DNA from: Delphinapterus leucas
Lineage: Eukaryota; Chordata; Mammalia; Artiodactyla; Monodontidae
Assembly: GCF_002288925.2 (NCBI RefSeq)
Contig: NW_022098069.1
Location: forward strand, 84,104,755-84,168,754
Length of the DNA: 64,000 bases
Direction of reading: 5' to 3'
Numbering within the stretch: position 1 is the stretch's first letter; each line of letters begins with the position of its first letter. The notes below the pieces were generated by a model. It did no database searches and had not been told where the DNA came from. It saw only the letters and a list, made by a program, of their open reading frames with translations. A program made the position numbers and the translations under genes. Below are positions 13,256-25,036 of this stretch, one piece after another.

Positions 13256-13559
13256 GAACCAGTACTGTTGCCAACATCCCACGTGGTCCCTCCAGGGATT
13301 CTTACATGATCTTAGACAGGAGCACGTTTGTCTCCCTAGAATTCTTGGGATGCCCAAAGATAGGTAATAAAATTTCTAACAAAAAGCATACACTTGTTGA
13401 GATGGTTACGTAGGCTGAGCTCGTTTGCGTTTCAGGAAGATCATTCTAGTGGCGATGTGGAAACGCAGTGCAGCAAGTATTCTCTGATGAGGCAGAGAAG
13501 GAATTAAATGTTTATTACAACAAATGCAACACGATGAGGTTCTAGCCCGGGGCCATACC

Positions 13560-13830
13560 AGTGAGGCTAGATAGAGGAAAAAAATACAGTTGAAAGAAAT
13601 GTACGGTGAGGTCCAATTAGACCCAGAGGTGAAAGAAGGGGATTAAGAACATGGAGGTTTCTAGTCTGAAAGACGGATGAGTAAGGATGCCATAAACTGA
13701 GTAAAAACAAAACAGGCAGGAGAAGCAGGTCTGGAAGAACGATGTGTATAGGTTGCATTTGAGATGCAGGAGCAACTCCAGGTGAGGGACACATGCGATC
13801 ATTTTTGATTTCCCAAGTCCAGCACAGACC
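13560..13830 (-). repeat. L2-like internal fragment
   Basis: Resembles the reverse complement of the L2 interior ('gcaggtctggaagaacgatgtg', 'tgcatttgagatgcaggagc'). Diverged, so low confidence. Confidence 0.35.
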
Positions 13831-14151
13831 AGACTGGACACTTAAAATTGTGGAAGGGAAGGAAGGCACGTGAATGAACTCAGAGGCAACCACCATTAGG
13901 TGGCTAGTCTCCAGATGCTGGAGGCTGGGACAGAAACTAAGCGATCATCAAAATGTCAAGTTCACCGGCACCTTTATCTAGTCAACAGCTATCTGAGTGC
14001 CTGGATGACCCCGCAGAACCTGTTACACAACCTGGAGCTCAGAACCGAACAAGAGACACACATGACCAGACAATCCATGAATCACAACAGAAGTAAGCAC
14101 AGTGAAGGAGCAGCAGAAGCAGTGGCAAAAGTTCATTCTTGCTTTCTGGGG

Positions 14152-14363
14152 GTTTTTTTTGGTTTTTTTCTTGCGGTACGCGGGCCTCTCACTGTTGTGG
14201 CCTCTCCCGTTGCGCAGCACAGGCTCCGGACGCGCAGGCTCAGCGGCCATGGCTCATGGGCCCAGCCGCTCCGCGGCATGTGGGATCCTCCCGGACCGGG
14301 GCACGAACCCCGTCCCCTGCATCGGCAGGCGGACTCCCAACCACTGCGCCACCGGGGAAGCCC
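14152..14363 (-). mobile_element. CHRS-type SINE
   Basis: T-rich left end, 'gcggtacgcgggcctctcac', 'gcggccatggctcatgggcc' and final 'ccaccggggaagccc'. Retains most CpGs, so it is probably young. Confidence 0.93.
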
Positions 14364-14632
14364 TGGAGTGATTTTTAAAACATTCACGTGTGTGCTTTTC
14401 TGCATTGTTTGATTTCTTTATAATGAGCAAATAAAATCTCAGAAGAGCCTTAATGATTTTCAAAAAGCCAAAAGCTCTTATTTAAATTCCTCTAGAGGAG
14501 TTTTCCGGTAAAGAATGAAATCAGTTGAACGCTTAGCAGCCAGCATGCTTTTAATAATTAAACTTTTTATTTTGAAATAATTGTAGATTTACATGCAGTT
14601 ATAAGAAAGAAGAAGAAATCCCATACACTTTT

Positions 14633-14729
14633 CTTTTTAATTTTTATTTTATATTGGACTACAGTTGATTTAGAATGTTGCGTTAGTTTCAGGGGTATAG
14701 CAAAGTGATTCACTTATACATATACATGT
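14633..14729 (-). mobile_element. Nested L1 3' end
   Basis: 'tattttatattggactacagtt' to 'cttatacatatacatgt'. Flanks 'aatcccatacactttt' and 'aatcccacatactcttt' look like a decayed target-site duplication. Confidence 0.7.
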
Positions 14730-15318
14730 AATCCCACATACTCTTTGCCCAATTTATCCCAGCAGTAACATCTTGCAGAACCGTAGTACGATCTCACACC
14801 AGGATGCTGGCATCAGAAGAGTCAAATTACAGACCATTTCCAGCACCACAAGGATTCCTCATGTTGCCCTTTTAGAGTCACTCCCACTCCCCAACCACCT
14901 CCTCCCCCCCTTCTTAACCCCTGGCCCACTAATCTGTTCACCATTTCAACAATTTTGTCATTTCAAGGATGCTATATATAAATGGACTCCTATACTTATT
15001 TAAACTTTGGGAACTGGCTTTCTTTTTCACTCAGTGTAACTCTCTGGAGATGCATCCAGCTTGTTGTGTGTATTAATATGTTCCTTCTTATTGCAGAGTA
15101 CTGTTCCATGGGAGCGGATGTGCCACAGCCCTTCAGGGACGAACCCACTCAGCCCCTGAAAACATCTGGGCTGCCTCCAGGTTCTGGGTATTACGAATAA
15201 AGCTGCTATGAACATTCACGCTCAGGTTTCTGTGTGAACACCAGCCTTTGTTTCTCTGGAGAAACGTGTCCCGGATTGTAAATGCTGAGTCCTATGGTGG
15301 TTGCATGTTTAGTTTTTT

Positions 15319-15576
15319 GTTTGTTTGGTTGTCTTTTAACTTTTTATTTTATATTAGAGCATAGGTGATTAACCATGCTGTGTTAGTTTCCGGGGTACAG
15401 CAAAGGGATTCAGTTACACATATACACGTATCTATTCTTTTTCAGATGCTTTTCCCATTTAGGTTGTTAACATAATACTGAGCAGAGTTCCCTGTGCTAG
15501 ACAGTAGGTCCTTGTTGGTTATCCATTTTAAATATAGCAGGGCGTGCATGTCAGTCCCAAACTCCCTAACTATCCC
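15319..15576 (-). mobile_element. Nested L1 3' end with clean duplication
   Basis: L1 3' UTR in reverse. A perfect 16-bp target-site duplication 'gcatgtttagtttttt' lies at 15303-15318 and 15577-15592, interrupting the older L1M. Confidence 0.9.
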
Positions 15577-16005
15577 GCATGTTTAGTTTTTTTTAAGAAA
15601 CTGCTAAGCTGTTTTCCAGGGTGGCTGCACCACTTTATGCTCCCTCACCAGCACTTGGTAGTGTCACTATTTTTTATTTTAGCCATTCCTGGAGGTGGGT
15701 AGTGTGATACCTCACTGTGGTCTTAATTTGCACTTCCCTGATGGCTAATGATGTCGAAAATATTTTCATGTGCATACTTCTCATCTGTACATCCTCTTGG
15801 ATGAAATGTCTCCATGTCTTTTACTCATTTGCTAATTAGATTGTTTATTTTACTGTTGAATTTCGAGTTTTTTCTAATATATATTCTAAATACTAGTCCT
15901 TTATCACATGTGGTTTGTAAACATTTTCTCCTGGTCTGTAGCTTGTCTTTACATCCTCTTAACACAGTCTTTTCTTTTCCCTCTGCACAGATAACTGACA
16001 TGTTT

Positions 16006-16155
16006 GATTTATTTATTTTTATTAAAGTATAGTTGATTTACAATATTAAATTAGTTTCAGGTGTACAACATAGTGATTCAATGTTTTATAGATCATACTC
16101 CATTTAAAGTTATCACAAAATATTGGCTATATTCTCTGTGGTCTACAATACATCC
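16006..16155 (-). mobile_element. Nested older L1 3' end
   Basis: 'tttattaaagtatagttgattt', 'tttcaggtgtacaacatagtg' and 'ggctatattctctgtgg' belong to an L1 3' UTR slightly older than its two neighbours. Confidence 0.7.
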
Positions 16156-16934
16156 AACTTACCAGTTTTTCCTTTTATGGGCTGTGTTTTCTGTGTCGAG
16201 TCCAAGGAAGAATTCTTTGCCTAGCTCTAAATCTCAAAGAGTTTCTATGTTTTTGTTTCCTCAGAGCTTTATAGTTTTACATTTAAGTCTGTGATCCATT
16301 TTGAGTTAATTTTTGTATATAAGGTGTGATGAGGTTTAGGTCAAGGTTTTGTTTGGTTTTGTTTTGTTTTGTTGGTCTGTGGATGTCCAATTGCTCCAGG
16401 CAATGAGCTCCATTTTTTTAATGCAATTAAAAATACGCTAGTGCGTCATCCATATTACAGGTAAGTATTGTTTTGCGAAGCTTTAATTGCAACTGTATAC
16501 TGAACAATGTAAAATGTCTAGTTTGAAAGTCTGAAAAATATAACTCTAAGTATTTTTTCCTAAATATTCTGATTTCTACCTATGATATCAGATCCTGTTG
16601 ACATGCGTACCACAAGCAAAGCCTGAACAACCGCTAAAAATGTATAAAAATTAAAATGATTAGTATGTGTGTCTATTAATTAGGGTTTTATTTCCCACTA
16701 ATTGTGGGGGAAAAGGTCATCATTGTACAGCCCTGTGACTGGATAATAAATATTTATATCCAAAGCAAACCTAAAGTGTTATTTCTCTATCTTGCAAAAT
16801 TCAGGGCTGAAATTTAAACTTTCAAATACTTCGTATGTATCGAAGGCAGGAAAGTTTAGTTCAAGGAAATGTCTAGGGCCAATAACAAAGATACAAAAAG
16901 GCCCTCTACATCATAGCAATTCCAATCCAAGTTC

Positions 16935-17165
16935 AGCTCTTTGGCCCCAGGATTTAAGAGCCCATTTTGGAATCAGACCATCTGTCTGACGCAGACAATC
17001 TGTGTTTAGTTCTACTTTGCCACTTTCTAGCTGTGTGACTTTGGGAGGGCCTCTCAAGCACTCTGAGCTAAACACCCGCCTCAGTAACTGGGGGTAAACA
17101 CCACCTATCCCAGTTGATTGAGTGTGAGGATTGAAAGCCACTTCTCAATGCCTGGTACAAGGTCA
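16935..17165 (+). repeat. MIR, near full length
   Basis: 'ctttgccactttctagctgtgtgactttgg', 'cctcagtaactgggggtaa' and 'gagtgtgaggattgaaagc' in MIR order. Confidence 0.8.
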
Positions 17166-17185
17166 GCCTCTCAGTTAAGAGTAGC

Positions 17186-17481
17186 GTGCTTCCCTGGGGG
17201 CGCAGTGGTTGAGAATCCGCCTGCTAATGCAGGGGACATGGGTTCAAGCCCTGGTCTGGGGAGATCCCACGTGCCGCGGAGCAACTAGGCCCGTGAGCCA
17301 CAACTACTGAGCCTGCGCGTCTGGAGCCTGTGCTCCGCAACAAGAGGGGCCGCGATAGTGAGAGGCCCACGCACCGCGATGAAGAGTGGCGCCCGCTTGC
17401 CGCAACTAGAGGAAGCCCTCGCATGGAAACAAAGACCAAACGCAGCCAAAATAAATTAATTAATTAATAATTTAAAAAAAA
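17186..17481 (+). mobile_element. CHR-2 SINE
   Basis: 'gtgcttccctgggggcgcag' head, 'agatcccacgtgccgcgga' and an A-rich 'aaataaattaattaatt' tail. Target-site duplication 'aagagtagc' at 17177-17185 and 17482-17490. Confidence 0.93.
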
Positions 17482-18639
17482 AAGAGTAGCTATTATCATC
17501 ATTGAAGGAAAGTAAAAACTTTTTCACTGTCCCAGGCTCACTCTACATGCAATTAGCAAAGAACAGCAAATGAAGGAAACCAAAATACTTGCTCAATTTT
17601 TAATAAGAAATGTTTTTAAAAAAGAAAGAAAACAGGGAGAAGGAAGAGGAGGCACAGGAAGGACAGGGGTCTGGCACCTCGCCAATGCTCGGACGACACT
17701 CATTACAGGCCTTGTTGACTTGCACAGTCATCAGAGGCCACCAAATGGGGAGGGGTACTTCCTCTATCCAGAGCACCATCTCCCAAGGTGCTCAGAAGTC
17801 GGGAACACCTTGAAACGGGCAGCAGGCTTTGGACAGGAGAGCCACAACTTCCTCACAGAAATCACGGCACAAAAAGTGACCCATGTAGGAGGTGCCAACT
17901 GCTATAAATACTTGATGGCAGAAGCTGACGTCATGGCTTCTGTACGGGAGACACCCAAATCAAACTTGCCAAAACAGCAGGGAAAGCACAGAGCAGAAAC
18001 CCACGCCGTTGTGTGCAAGTCTGATGCCGCTGCTACAGGAACAGTTATAACCAATGACCCCGCTGCCCTGAGTGCTACTTCTTTCCACATTTCCCAAAGC
18101 TCTGCGATTGCGCTCGCAGAACATGTGTATCAACCAGCAAAATGCCAGGCCCTGCTCTAACCCTGCAGCCCCGCAGCAAAACCCAAAGACAAGTGAAAAA
18201 TTTTCTTCCAAGTGGGAAAGAGCAGGAAAGTCTGATCCATCACAACAGCATCAAATCCACTTACTAGGAGACACCCACATAGCTGCTTGCAGGCACATCA
18301 CGCTAGTCCCTGGGTGACTCCCCTTCCATAGGAGTTGGGGGGTGACAGCAGGCCAGCTACAGGGGCACCAGCACTAATCTTGGAGGCCATGACTCAGGCA
18401 GTTTTAAATCAACGGTCACTCAGTCTCAGGTGAGCCATAATCGAAATCAAAATCAGGTCTCTCTGGAAGCATCTGTACAAGAACTGGGCCTTGGGCCAGA
18501 CTGGCGCAAACATGAATGTCGCAAGCATGAATGTCGCAAGCACTGTCCAGAGACCCCCTCCCCGTGCCCTCTGCTCCCCAAAGGGCCCCTCCCTCCTTGC
18601 ACAAGTGGGGCCCCGTGCCTGTGGACATCTGCCCGTTAC

Positions 18640-18722
18640 CCCATCCCAAATGTGCTTTCAAGAAAAGCTTCCAGGACAGCACCCAACACACAGGATGCGC
18701 TCAATAAATACTTCCTGAAATG
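18640..18722 (+). repeat. L2 3'-end fragment
   Basis: Ends 'gcgctcaataaatacttcctg', as L2 tails do. Confidence 0.45.
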
Positions 18723-18784
18723 AGCAAATGTAAATTACTTCAATTTAACAAGACTTTTTAAAAATGTGTTGTCTCTCTTGGAAA

Positions 18785-18970
18785 TAATGCCACGAGCTTG
18801 AGCAAGCAGCTTAGCTGCTCTCGACTACAGTTTTATCATGTGAAATGTTTAATAATAACAGTGTTCATCCATAGGGTTGTTGGGAAAAATCATAAGACCT
18901 AATTCGTGTGGTAAGCTTAGCAAACAGGACCTGGCACACGGCGAATGCCCAGTAAATGCCGGCTGCCATG
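18785..18970 (+). repeat. MIR-like fragment
   Basis: 'gggttgttgggaaaaatcataagacc' and 'ggacctggcacacggcgaatgcccagtaaatg' correspond to the MIR 3' arm. Confidence 0.5.
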
Positions 18971-19195
18971 AGCTATTAGTACCTGGCTCTCCAAGGGCAA
19001 AAGGAGTATATCATGCCCAAATGTATCGTCATAAAAGGCTGTCCCTGTGTACTGCTGGGGCAGAGCCGTGGGACAGCATGTATCAAATACTGTTTTGTTT
19101 TCTAAAAATATCCCCAAAATGTACATATATATTTGCATGTATACTGGAGAAGAGCTGAAAGGAAATCCAGCAGTTGTTAAATAGTGCTCACCCTG

Positions 19196-19592
19196 GGACT
19201 TCCCTGGGGGCACAGTGGTTAGGAATCCACCTGCCAATGCAGGGGACACGGGTTCGATCCCTGGTCCAGGAAGATCCCACATGCCGCGGAGCAACTAAGC
19301 CCGTGTGTCTCAACTACAGAGCCTGCGCTCTAGAGCCCACGAGCCACAACTACTGAGCCCGTGCACCATAACTACTGAAGCGCGCGTGCTCTAGGGCCCA
19401 CATGCTGCAACTACTGAGCTCGCGTGCTGCATCTACTGAAGCCCGCACGCCTAGAGCCTGTGCTCACCAACAAGAGAAGCCATCGTAATGAGAGGCCCGC
19501 ACACCACGAGGAGTAGACCCCGCTCGCCGCAACTAGAGAAAGCCCGCGCGCAGCAATGGAGACCCAACACGGCCAAAAGAAAAAAAAAAAAA
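19196..19592 (+). mobile_element. CHR-2 SINE, long form
   Basis: tRNA-like head followed by repeated 'ccacaactactgagcc' phrases and the tail 'cccaacacggccaaaag' plus poly(A). Its A-tail ends 34 bp from the donor of the candidate exon at 19627. Confidence 0.93.
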
Positions 19593-19626
19593 TAGCCCCA
19601 AAGACAGCAAGAAAAGAAAGATTTAC

Positions 19627-19718
19627 CTTTGCTCTTCATCTTACGTACTATTTCAATTACCTTCAGTGAGCATCCATTCCTTCTATAAAGTTTTTCCAAA
19701 AAATTCACTGCAAATTTT
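19627..19718 (-). other. Candidate 92-nt internal exon, function unknown
   Basis: On the minus strand a pyrimidine-rich acceptor (ccccttgtttctccag) and a donor (AAAG|gtaaat) bracket 92 nt. One frame is open throughout, from KFAVNFLEKL to RKMKSK, in phase 2 in and phase 1 out, rich in Lys and Arg. I do not recognise a family. It lies in inferred AFAP1 intron 1, upstream of where AFAP1 translation starts, so it would be a 5' UTR exon, an exon of another transcript, or a relic of a mobile-element ORF. A CHR-2 SINE ends 34 bp beyond the donor. Confidence 0.3.
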
Positions 19719-21689
19719 CTGGAGAAACAAGGGGGTGCATCAGGAAGGTGGAAACATAGGACAAAACTGAATGAACCTAAGTGTCGAGTCCAGACTGGGC
19801 AAGCCCCTGTAAACCACAGCACATCTTTCTGCAAACTCAGGACACCGTCCTCCACCTTCCCGCTGGTGAGATAATGCAGGACACGGACACTGAGATTTTT
19901 CTCAGCAACCTCGTGCCTTTTTGCATGTGTCTTCCTCAGGTCACATCAAGCACCCTGAGGGATTTGGAACCGCCCTTCCAAATGCCTTCGGTCTGTACCC
20001 CTGCCCAGCGCTGACAGCTTCCGTCCTGTGTCTGAAACTAGATTGCAACCCTAGTGGTTACAAATGCGCCTGACGTTTCCTTGTTGTTTCCACTGTACTT
20101 GGCACGGTGCAGAGAACAGGTCAGCGGCTGACCACGCTGGAAGGCACCTTAGGAAACACACCATCCGCCATTCTACTTACAGAGACACAGACCCGGGAAT
20201 GGACCTGGCTTTTTTTGGTAACTCAACCAGTTACCTGCTTGAAGCAGGGCAAAGCCAGGTCTCGGGACTCCCAGGTTGATAAGCGGCCCCATAAGAACTG
20301 CTGTTTCTCCTGCCTTGAACACATGCACCACTATAGAAGATGAGGGTGATTTCTCACGAAACTGCTCAGCCCAGAGCCCTGAACTCACACTGGTACAAAA
20401 ACAGTAAAGTCCAATGAGATAGAAGGATGACCCATCACAAAAAGGATGTGGCCAAGATGGGGAAGGGAACTCACACGGGTTATCACGAGCTCAATGACCA
20501 AAACAAAAACCAAACAAAGAAGCCCCACCTGAGTAGGAAAGATGCAAAACAGATCCATGACGCTAGTACCATCGTTGTTAAAATACAGAGCTATCAGATA
20601 AGCGCGTGTACACTTTAAGGGTGAATGCAAAACTTCCCCATTTTTGGAATAAGAGAGCTACCTGGAATTTGTAAGAAAGGCTATTTACACAGCATTATTG
20701 GATTCCTACATCATAAATAAATAAATATAGGTTTATAGTCATATACACACACAATCAATTCATATATGAATTACATTATTCGGTTCATATATGTGGGAAG
20801 TTTGACAATATCAAAATAACCATGCACAATCTTTTTGGACCAAATTTATAATTTGGTATTCAATGCTCCATATTTGGGGGTCACCCTTCTCTGGATGACA
20901 GCAAAACCCAGTGGCTTTAGAAGCAGATTTTACGCTATCACTATAATGGATAAAGGAAAGAAGGAAAGATAATTTAATTATCAAGGGAGTGAACTTCATT
21001 GCTAAGCTATATTTGTGTCTCAAGACAATCTTCTAACTCATATGGAAAATATAGTTCACTGAACACAGAAGATCTTCCCAAATTAAAAGGGTTACTAACA
21101 AAGTTCTCTTTCTCTTACCAAGAAAATTGCAATCCTTAAAAGACAAGTGGCCTGGACTTCTCCCTTAGAATATATCTTTATAGCAGAAGGTTTGCAACAT
21201 CAAAAGACAATTTAGATATGTTTTGAGAGTAAAAAGCTGAAAAATCTGCATTATTTTATGATCTGCATTGCCTTTTCAGGACTGTCCTAGACTCTCAATA
21301 AAAAATTCTCTAAATCAAAAAATCTCCACCCCAAAAAAGGCTTATAATCTAGGAGAAGGACTAAATAGAGAGTAAGTATTATCTTGTCAAAGGCAATATA
21401 TATTTCATACCAGCTTGCCTCCAAAGAAAACAAAACTTGCAATTAGAAGACCAAGTTCAGGTCTGAGCTTAACCATCTACTGTGGGCTCTGCCTGATCTG
21501 TCTTAGCTTCAGTTCTCTAGTCTTTAAAATAGGATCAAGCCCAACAGTTTAGAGTCACTCTGAATGTGAGTGTGAAGAACTTCTTCCTGAAGGCGTGACA
21601 TCCAAACAACTCCTAACACATCTAATTTTTCATTTAATATTTTTACCAGCAAGAGAAACATGAAAGACAATATACAATGACAATGGCCA

Positions 21690-22153
21690 GACCATATAAA
21701 AGCAGGGCTCTGACCCTCGGGCCGCAGCCGCCGGCCCCGGGAGCCAGCCTGCTGGGAGTCGGACCTGCAGGAGGGCAGACTGCTGTCTCTAGTGACAAGC
21801 CAGGAGGCCAAACAGCCACCGCTGGACAATCGGCCAGGACTCGATCAATACTGACGGCCTCCCTAATCGTCGTCCTGCCTCCGACTCGGGACCAACCGCA
21901 GAAGGCCCCACCTGCTCCCTGACCAGTCACCCGGGATGCACCCCCTTCAGTCACCCTGAAGACACCCCCCAGGCCTCCAGCCCCCAGCAGGGCACCCTGA
22001 GCCCCCTTTTCTCCACTGGGAAGCTCGCCCACGCCTCTGCCTGCCTCTGGGTCTCCGCCAGGCTCAAGTGATTGTGGCCGACTCCCTTGCCACAAGCCAG
22101 CTCTGAATAAAAAGCTTTTGCCTTTTCCATATGGCTGCTCTTTGTCTATTTCC
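21690..22153 (+). mobile_element. LTR-like block with TATA box and poly(A) signal (solo LTR?)
   Basis: Contains 'catataaaagcagg' (21694-21707), GC-rich sequence, 'aataaaaagcttttgcc' (22107 on) and a right edge 'tctatttccaca', a plausible ...CA terminus. TATA, body and AATAAA in this order suggest an endogenous retroviral LTR, but the TATA-AATAAA spacing of about 400 bp is long and no clear left TG or short duplication was found. Family not assigned. Confidence 0.35.
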
Positions 22154-22334
22154 ACAAAGAAAAGTCTTAAACCAGGGGCTTCCCTCCAGATGGTCAGCCC
22201 CTAATTCAGAAGCCCAGTGAGGGAGATTCCAAGTCTGGAGAGACTTCCTGTCCACCAGGCCCTCTTTCCACGAAACCTCACTTTCTTGAGCTCTCAGTCA
22301 CTCCCCCGCCGTCCAGGGAAGTAACCAAGTGTTA

Positions 22335-22530
22335 AGGAAAGATCAAGGGCTTTGAGCTCAAACCCCTGAGTTCATCAAGAATTTCATTTTTCCACTTATA
22401 ATTATGTGACCTTGAGCAACTTAACATCTCTAAGCCTCCGTCTTCATCTGCAATAGAAATATCTACCTCTAAGATTGTATCAAATGGGACACTTATGTAA
22501 GGTAGCTGACGAGTACTGGGTGCTCAGCAG
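22335..22530 (+). repeat. MIR
   Basis: 'cttataattatgtgaccttgagc', 'ctctaagcctccgtcttcatctg' and a 'tgggtgctcagcagg' end. Confidence 0.75.
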
Positions 22531-23414
22531 GTGTGGGCCCCCTCCTCCCAGCCCACCTTCCCCCACAAGGAGAAACACAAGATGCCCCAAGAGAAGACTG
22601 GTGACCCCCGCACCTGGGTACCTTTTATTCACACGAGTCGCAGTGGTATCCAGAGTGCTACCAAAAGACAAGATTTGTTTCCATTGTTCAACTGGGTATG
22701 GGTCACTTCTAACTCACATTATATGATCCATAATAAGGAAGTAATTTTTCTACACAACCCCATAGTTGTATTTTTAGCAGACTTTATTAACTCTAAATCC
22801 ACTTCAGAACCAAAAACAAAACTTTAATCTGTGACACTGTTATAAGCAGAAAGGGACCTATGAGACAAATTGAACTTTTGTCCAAAGAAAAAAAGAAAGC
22901 GGTTCTGGAACACTGGGCTGGCTGTGAGAATGTGAGAACATTACTTATGTTCACAGGGGGCTGGACAAATACCTGCCCTGCCCTGGCAGGGTCAGAAGCT
23001 GGGTTTATTGGCACCTCGTATCCTCTGCTCCAGGAAAAGGACCAGCACACAGGTTGTTCGTGCAGTCAAGGTCACCCATCACGGGTAAAGGTCTCCTTCT
23101 TCCTCTTCTGTCCAAGGGGTCCAGGTCTTGAGGCTGCTCCAGGGCCTCTTCGTCAGAGGAGTGAGCCCAGCCACCTTGGCCTCTTTCTCTGGCAATATTA
23201 CCCCTTCTCCCTCCACCTTCCAACCAGCTAGACTAACCTGCAGAGTACCTCTGTTCAGTCTTCAAGGGGTCCCAGCCAGTGTTTAGAACAATTCCAAGAT
23301 TTAGGCTCAGGCTTAAAGAGGTAAAGAAACCTCAGGTAGACACACCACCTTGACAAATATCACGTGGACTCTCGCTGGAGGCAAGGTTTGCGAGCATGAG
23401 GTCTCCATGGGCAA

Positions 23415-23568
23415 TCTAGAATGATGGCTCAGAGCTCTGGAGCCAGGCTGCCTGGGCTCACACCCCAACTCCAACACTTCCTGGCTGTGTGATGTGGACA
23501 AGGCCCCCAACCTCTCTGTGCCTCAGTTTCCTCACTGTAAAACAGTCACAGTAATAGGGCTGTGACTA
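23415..23568 (+). repeat. MIR
   Basis: 'ggctcagagctctggagcc', 'ttcctggctgtgtgatgtgg' and 'ctgtgcctcagtttcctcac' are MIR core sequence. Confidence 0.85.
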
Positions 23569-23571
23569 ATA

Positions 23572-23795
23572 GGGACTCCCCTGGTGGCGCAGTGGTTAAG
23601 AATCCACCTGCCAATGCAGGGGACACGGGTTCGAGCCCCGGTCCGGGAAGATCCCACATGCCGCAGAGCGGCTGGGCCCGTGAGCCATCGCCGCTGAGCC
23701 TGCGCATCCAGAGCCTGTTGCTCCTTAACGGGAGAGGCCACAACAGTGAGAGGCCCGCGTACTGCAAAAAAAAAACCAAACAAACAAAAAAAAAA
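23572..23795 (+). mobile_element. CHRS-type SINE
   Basis: 'gggactcccctggtggcgca', 'ggttcgagccccggtccggg' and 'gagaggcccgcgtactgc', then an A-rich tail with 'caaacaaac'. Confidence 0.94.
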
Positions 23796-24001
23796 CCCAG
23801 TCAGCATCCTTGTCCCTTCCACCATGCGAGGACATGGCAAGAATATGCTGGCTGTGAACCAGGTCCTCACCAGACACCGAATCTGCCAGCACCTTGATCT
23901 CTGACTTCCAGCCTCCAGAACTGTGAGAAACAAATTTCTGTTGTTTATGAGCCACGCAGTCTATGGCATTCTGCTATGGCAACCTGAACAAACTAAGACA
24001 G
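23796..24001 (+). repeat. MLT1/MaLR-like LTR, 3' part
   Basis: 'gaaccaggtcctcaccagac', 'cagcaccttgatctctgact', 'ctccagaactgtgagaaac' and 'gaacaaactaagacag' follow the 3' half of a MaLR-type LTR. Confidence 0.6.
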
Positions 24002-24445
24002 AGGGTCACACTTCAAGCATAGGAAAACTCAAATAATCAACCCATCTGGAGAGAAAAATCTCACGTAACTTAGGACCTCCCAACACACAAATCTGTATTC
24101 ACGGGAAGAGGGGATTTAAAAAGAAAGCATCATGCCCCACATCCTCAAGAGCCATCCTGACTCTCACAGTTAAAGTAACTCGGAATCACATGCTGTCAAT
24201 GTTTGGGAAAACCCTGTACAGGTTTCAAAAGTCATTCCAAAATTATGGCTCCCAAACAGTTTTCAGATGTATTCTCCTTTCTCTTCAGACATCCGCCACA
24301 AACCTCTTCACCAAATACCTGCCTAGGAGGCACCGTGTCCCGCTCCCAACAAGCCATTTCTGTAAACTTCTGACACAAAGGTCCAGACTAGATGACAGTC
24401 CCCAAACCTAGCTCCACCTACCATGGCAAAAAATACCCCTCGTTT

Positions 24446-24571
24446 GGGAATTCCCCGGCGGTCCAGTGGTTAGGATTCCTCGCTTTCACTGCCAAGGGCC
24501 CAGGTTCGATCCCTGGTTGGGGAACTAAGATCCCACAAGCCATGCATCACGGCCAAAAAAAAAAAAAAAAA
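24446..24571 (+). mobile_element. CHR-1-type SINE
   Basis: 'gggaattccccggcggtccag', B-box 'ggttcgatccctgg' and poly(A). The flanking repeat 'ccctcgttt' occurs on both sides. Confidence 0.9.
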
Positions 24572-24918
24572 ACCCTCGTTTGTCACACCACTATCTAACG
24601 TCCAGAGCAAGAATCCATCATTTTTACTGCTTCTTTTTCCTTTTCTTGATAAACTTATGATGAAAGTACAACCCACAAAAAGGAGCCTTCTCAATGCTAC
24701 TGCCCCCAGAGACGCTGCATAGACCATGGACACTGGGTCAGGTAAAAGGAAACTGGATTTCCAAACCCTGAATTCACTGGCGGCGGCTCCTCACAGGAAA
24801 CTAAGCGGACGACCTTAAGTACACAAAACAAAAGGCGAAGTCAGCTGCAGCATGGGCATGGATGGAAAAGAAGTGTTTTCAATGGAGGTGTTTGAGGACA
24901 TACAAAAGCTATCTTCTA

Positions 24919-25036
24919 GGGAATTCCCTGGTGGTCCAGTGGTTAGGGCTCTGCACTTCCACTGCAGACGGGCACGGGTTCGATCCCTGGTTGGGAACTG
25001 AGATCCCTACATGCCACTCGGCACCGCCAAAAAAAA
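24919..25036 (+). mobile_element. CHR-1-type SINE
   Basis: 'gggaattccctggtggtcca' head, B-box and poly(A). A 15-bp target-site duplication (aaaagcta-t/c-cttcta) at 24904-24918 and 25037-25051. Confidence 0.93.

Larger units (their letters stand above)
14545..16405 (-). mobile_element. Old L1M copy broken by three younger L1 insertions
   Basis: Segments 14545-14632, 14747-15318, 15593-16005 and 16156-16405 read in order as one inverted L1M 3' region ('ataattgtagatttacatgcag', 'gtactgttccatgggagcg', 'cttaatttgcacttccctgatgg', 'gatccattttgagttaattttt'). Confidence 0.7.

Noticed and set aside
13900..14412. 170-codon plus-strand open frame
   Set aside because: Its second half is a CHRS SINE read in the antisense direction; similar frames recur at other CHRS copies.
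24446..24571. tRNA-like A and B boxes
   Set aside because: They belong to SINE heads; no cloverleaf with a proper acceptor stem and 3' end was seen here or in the other SINEs.
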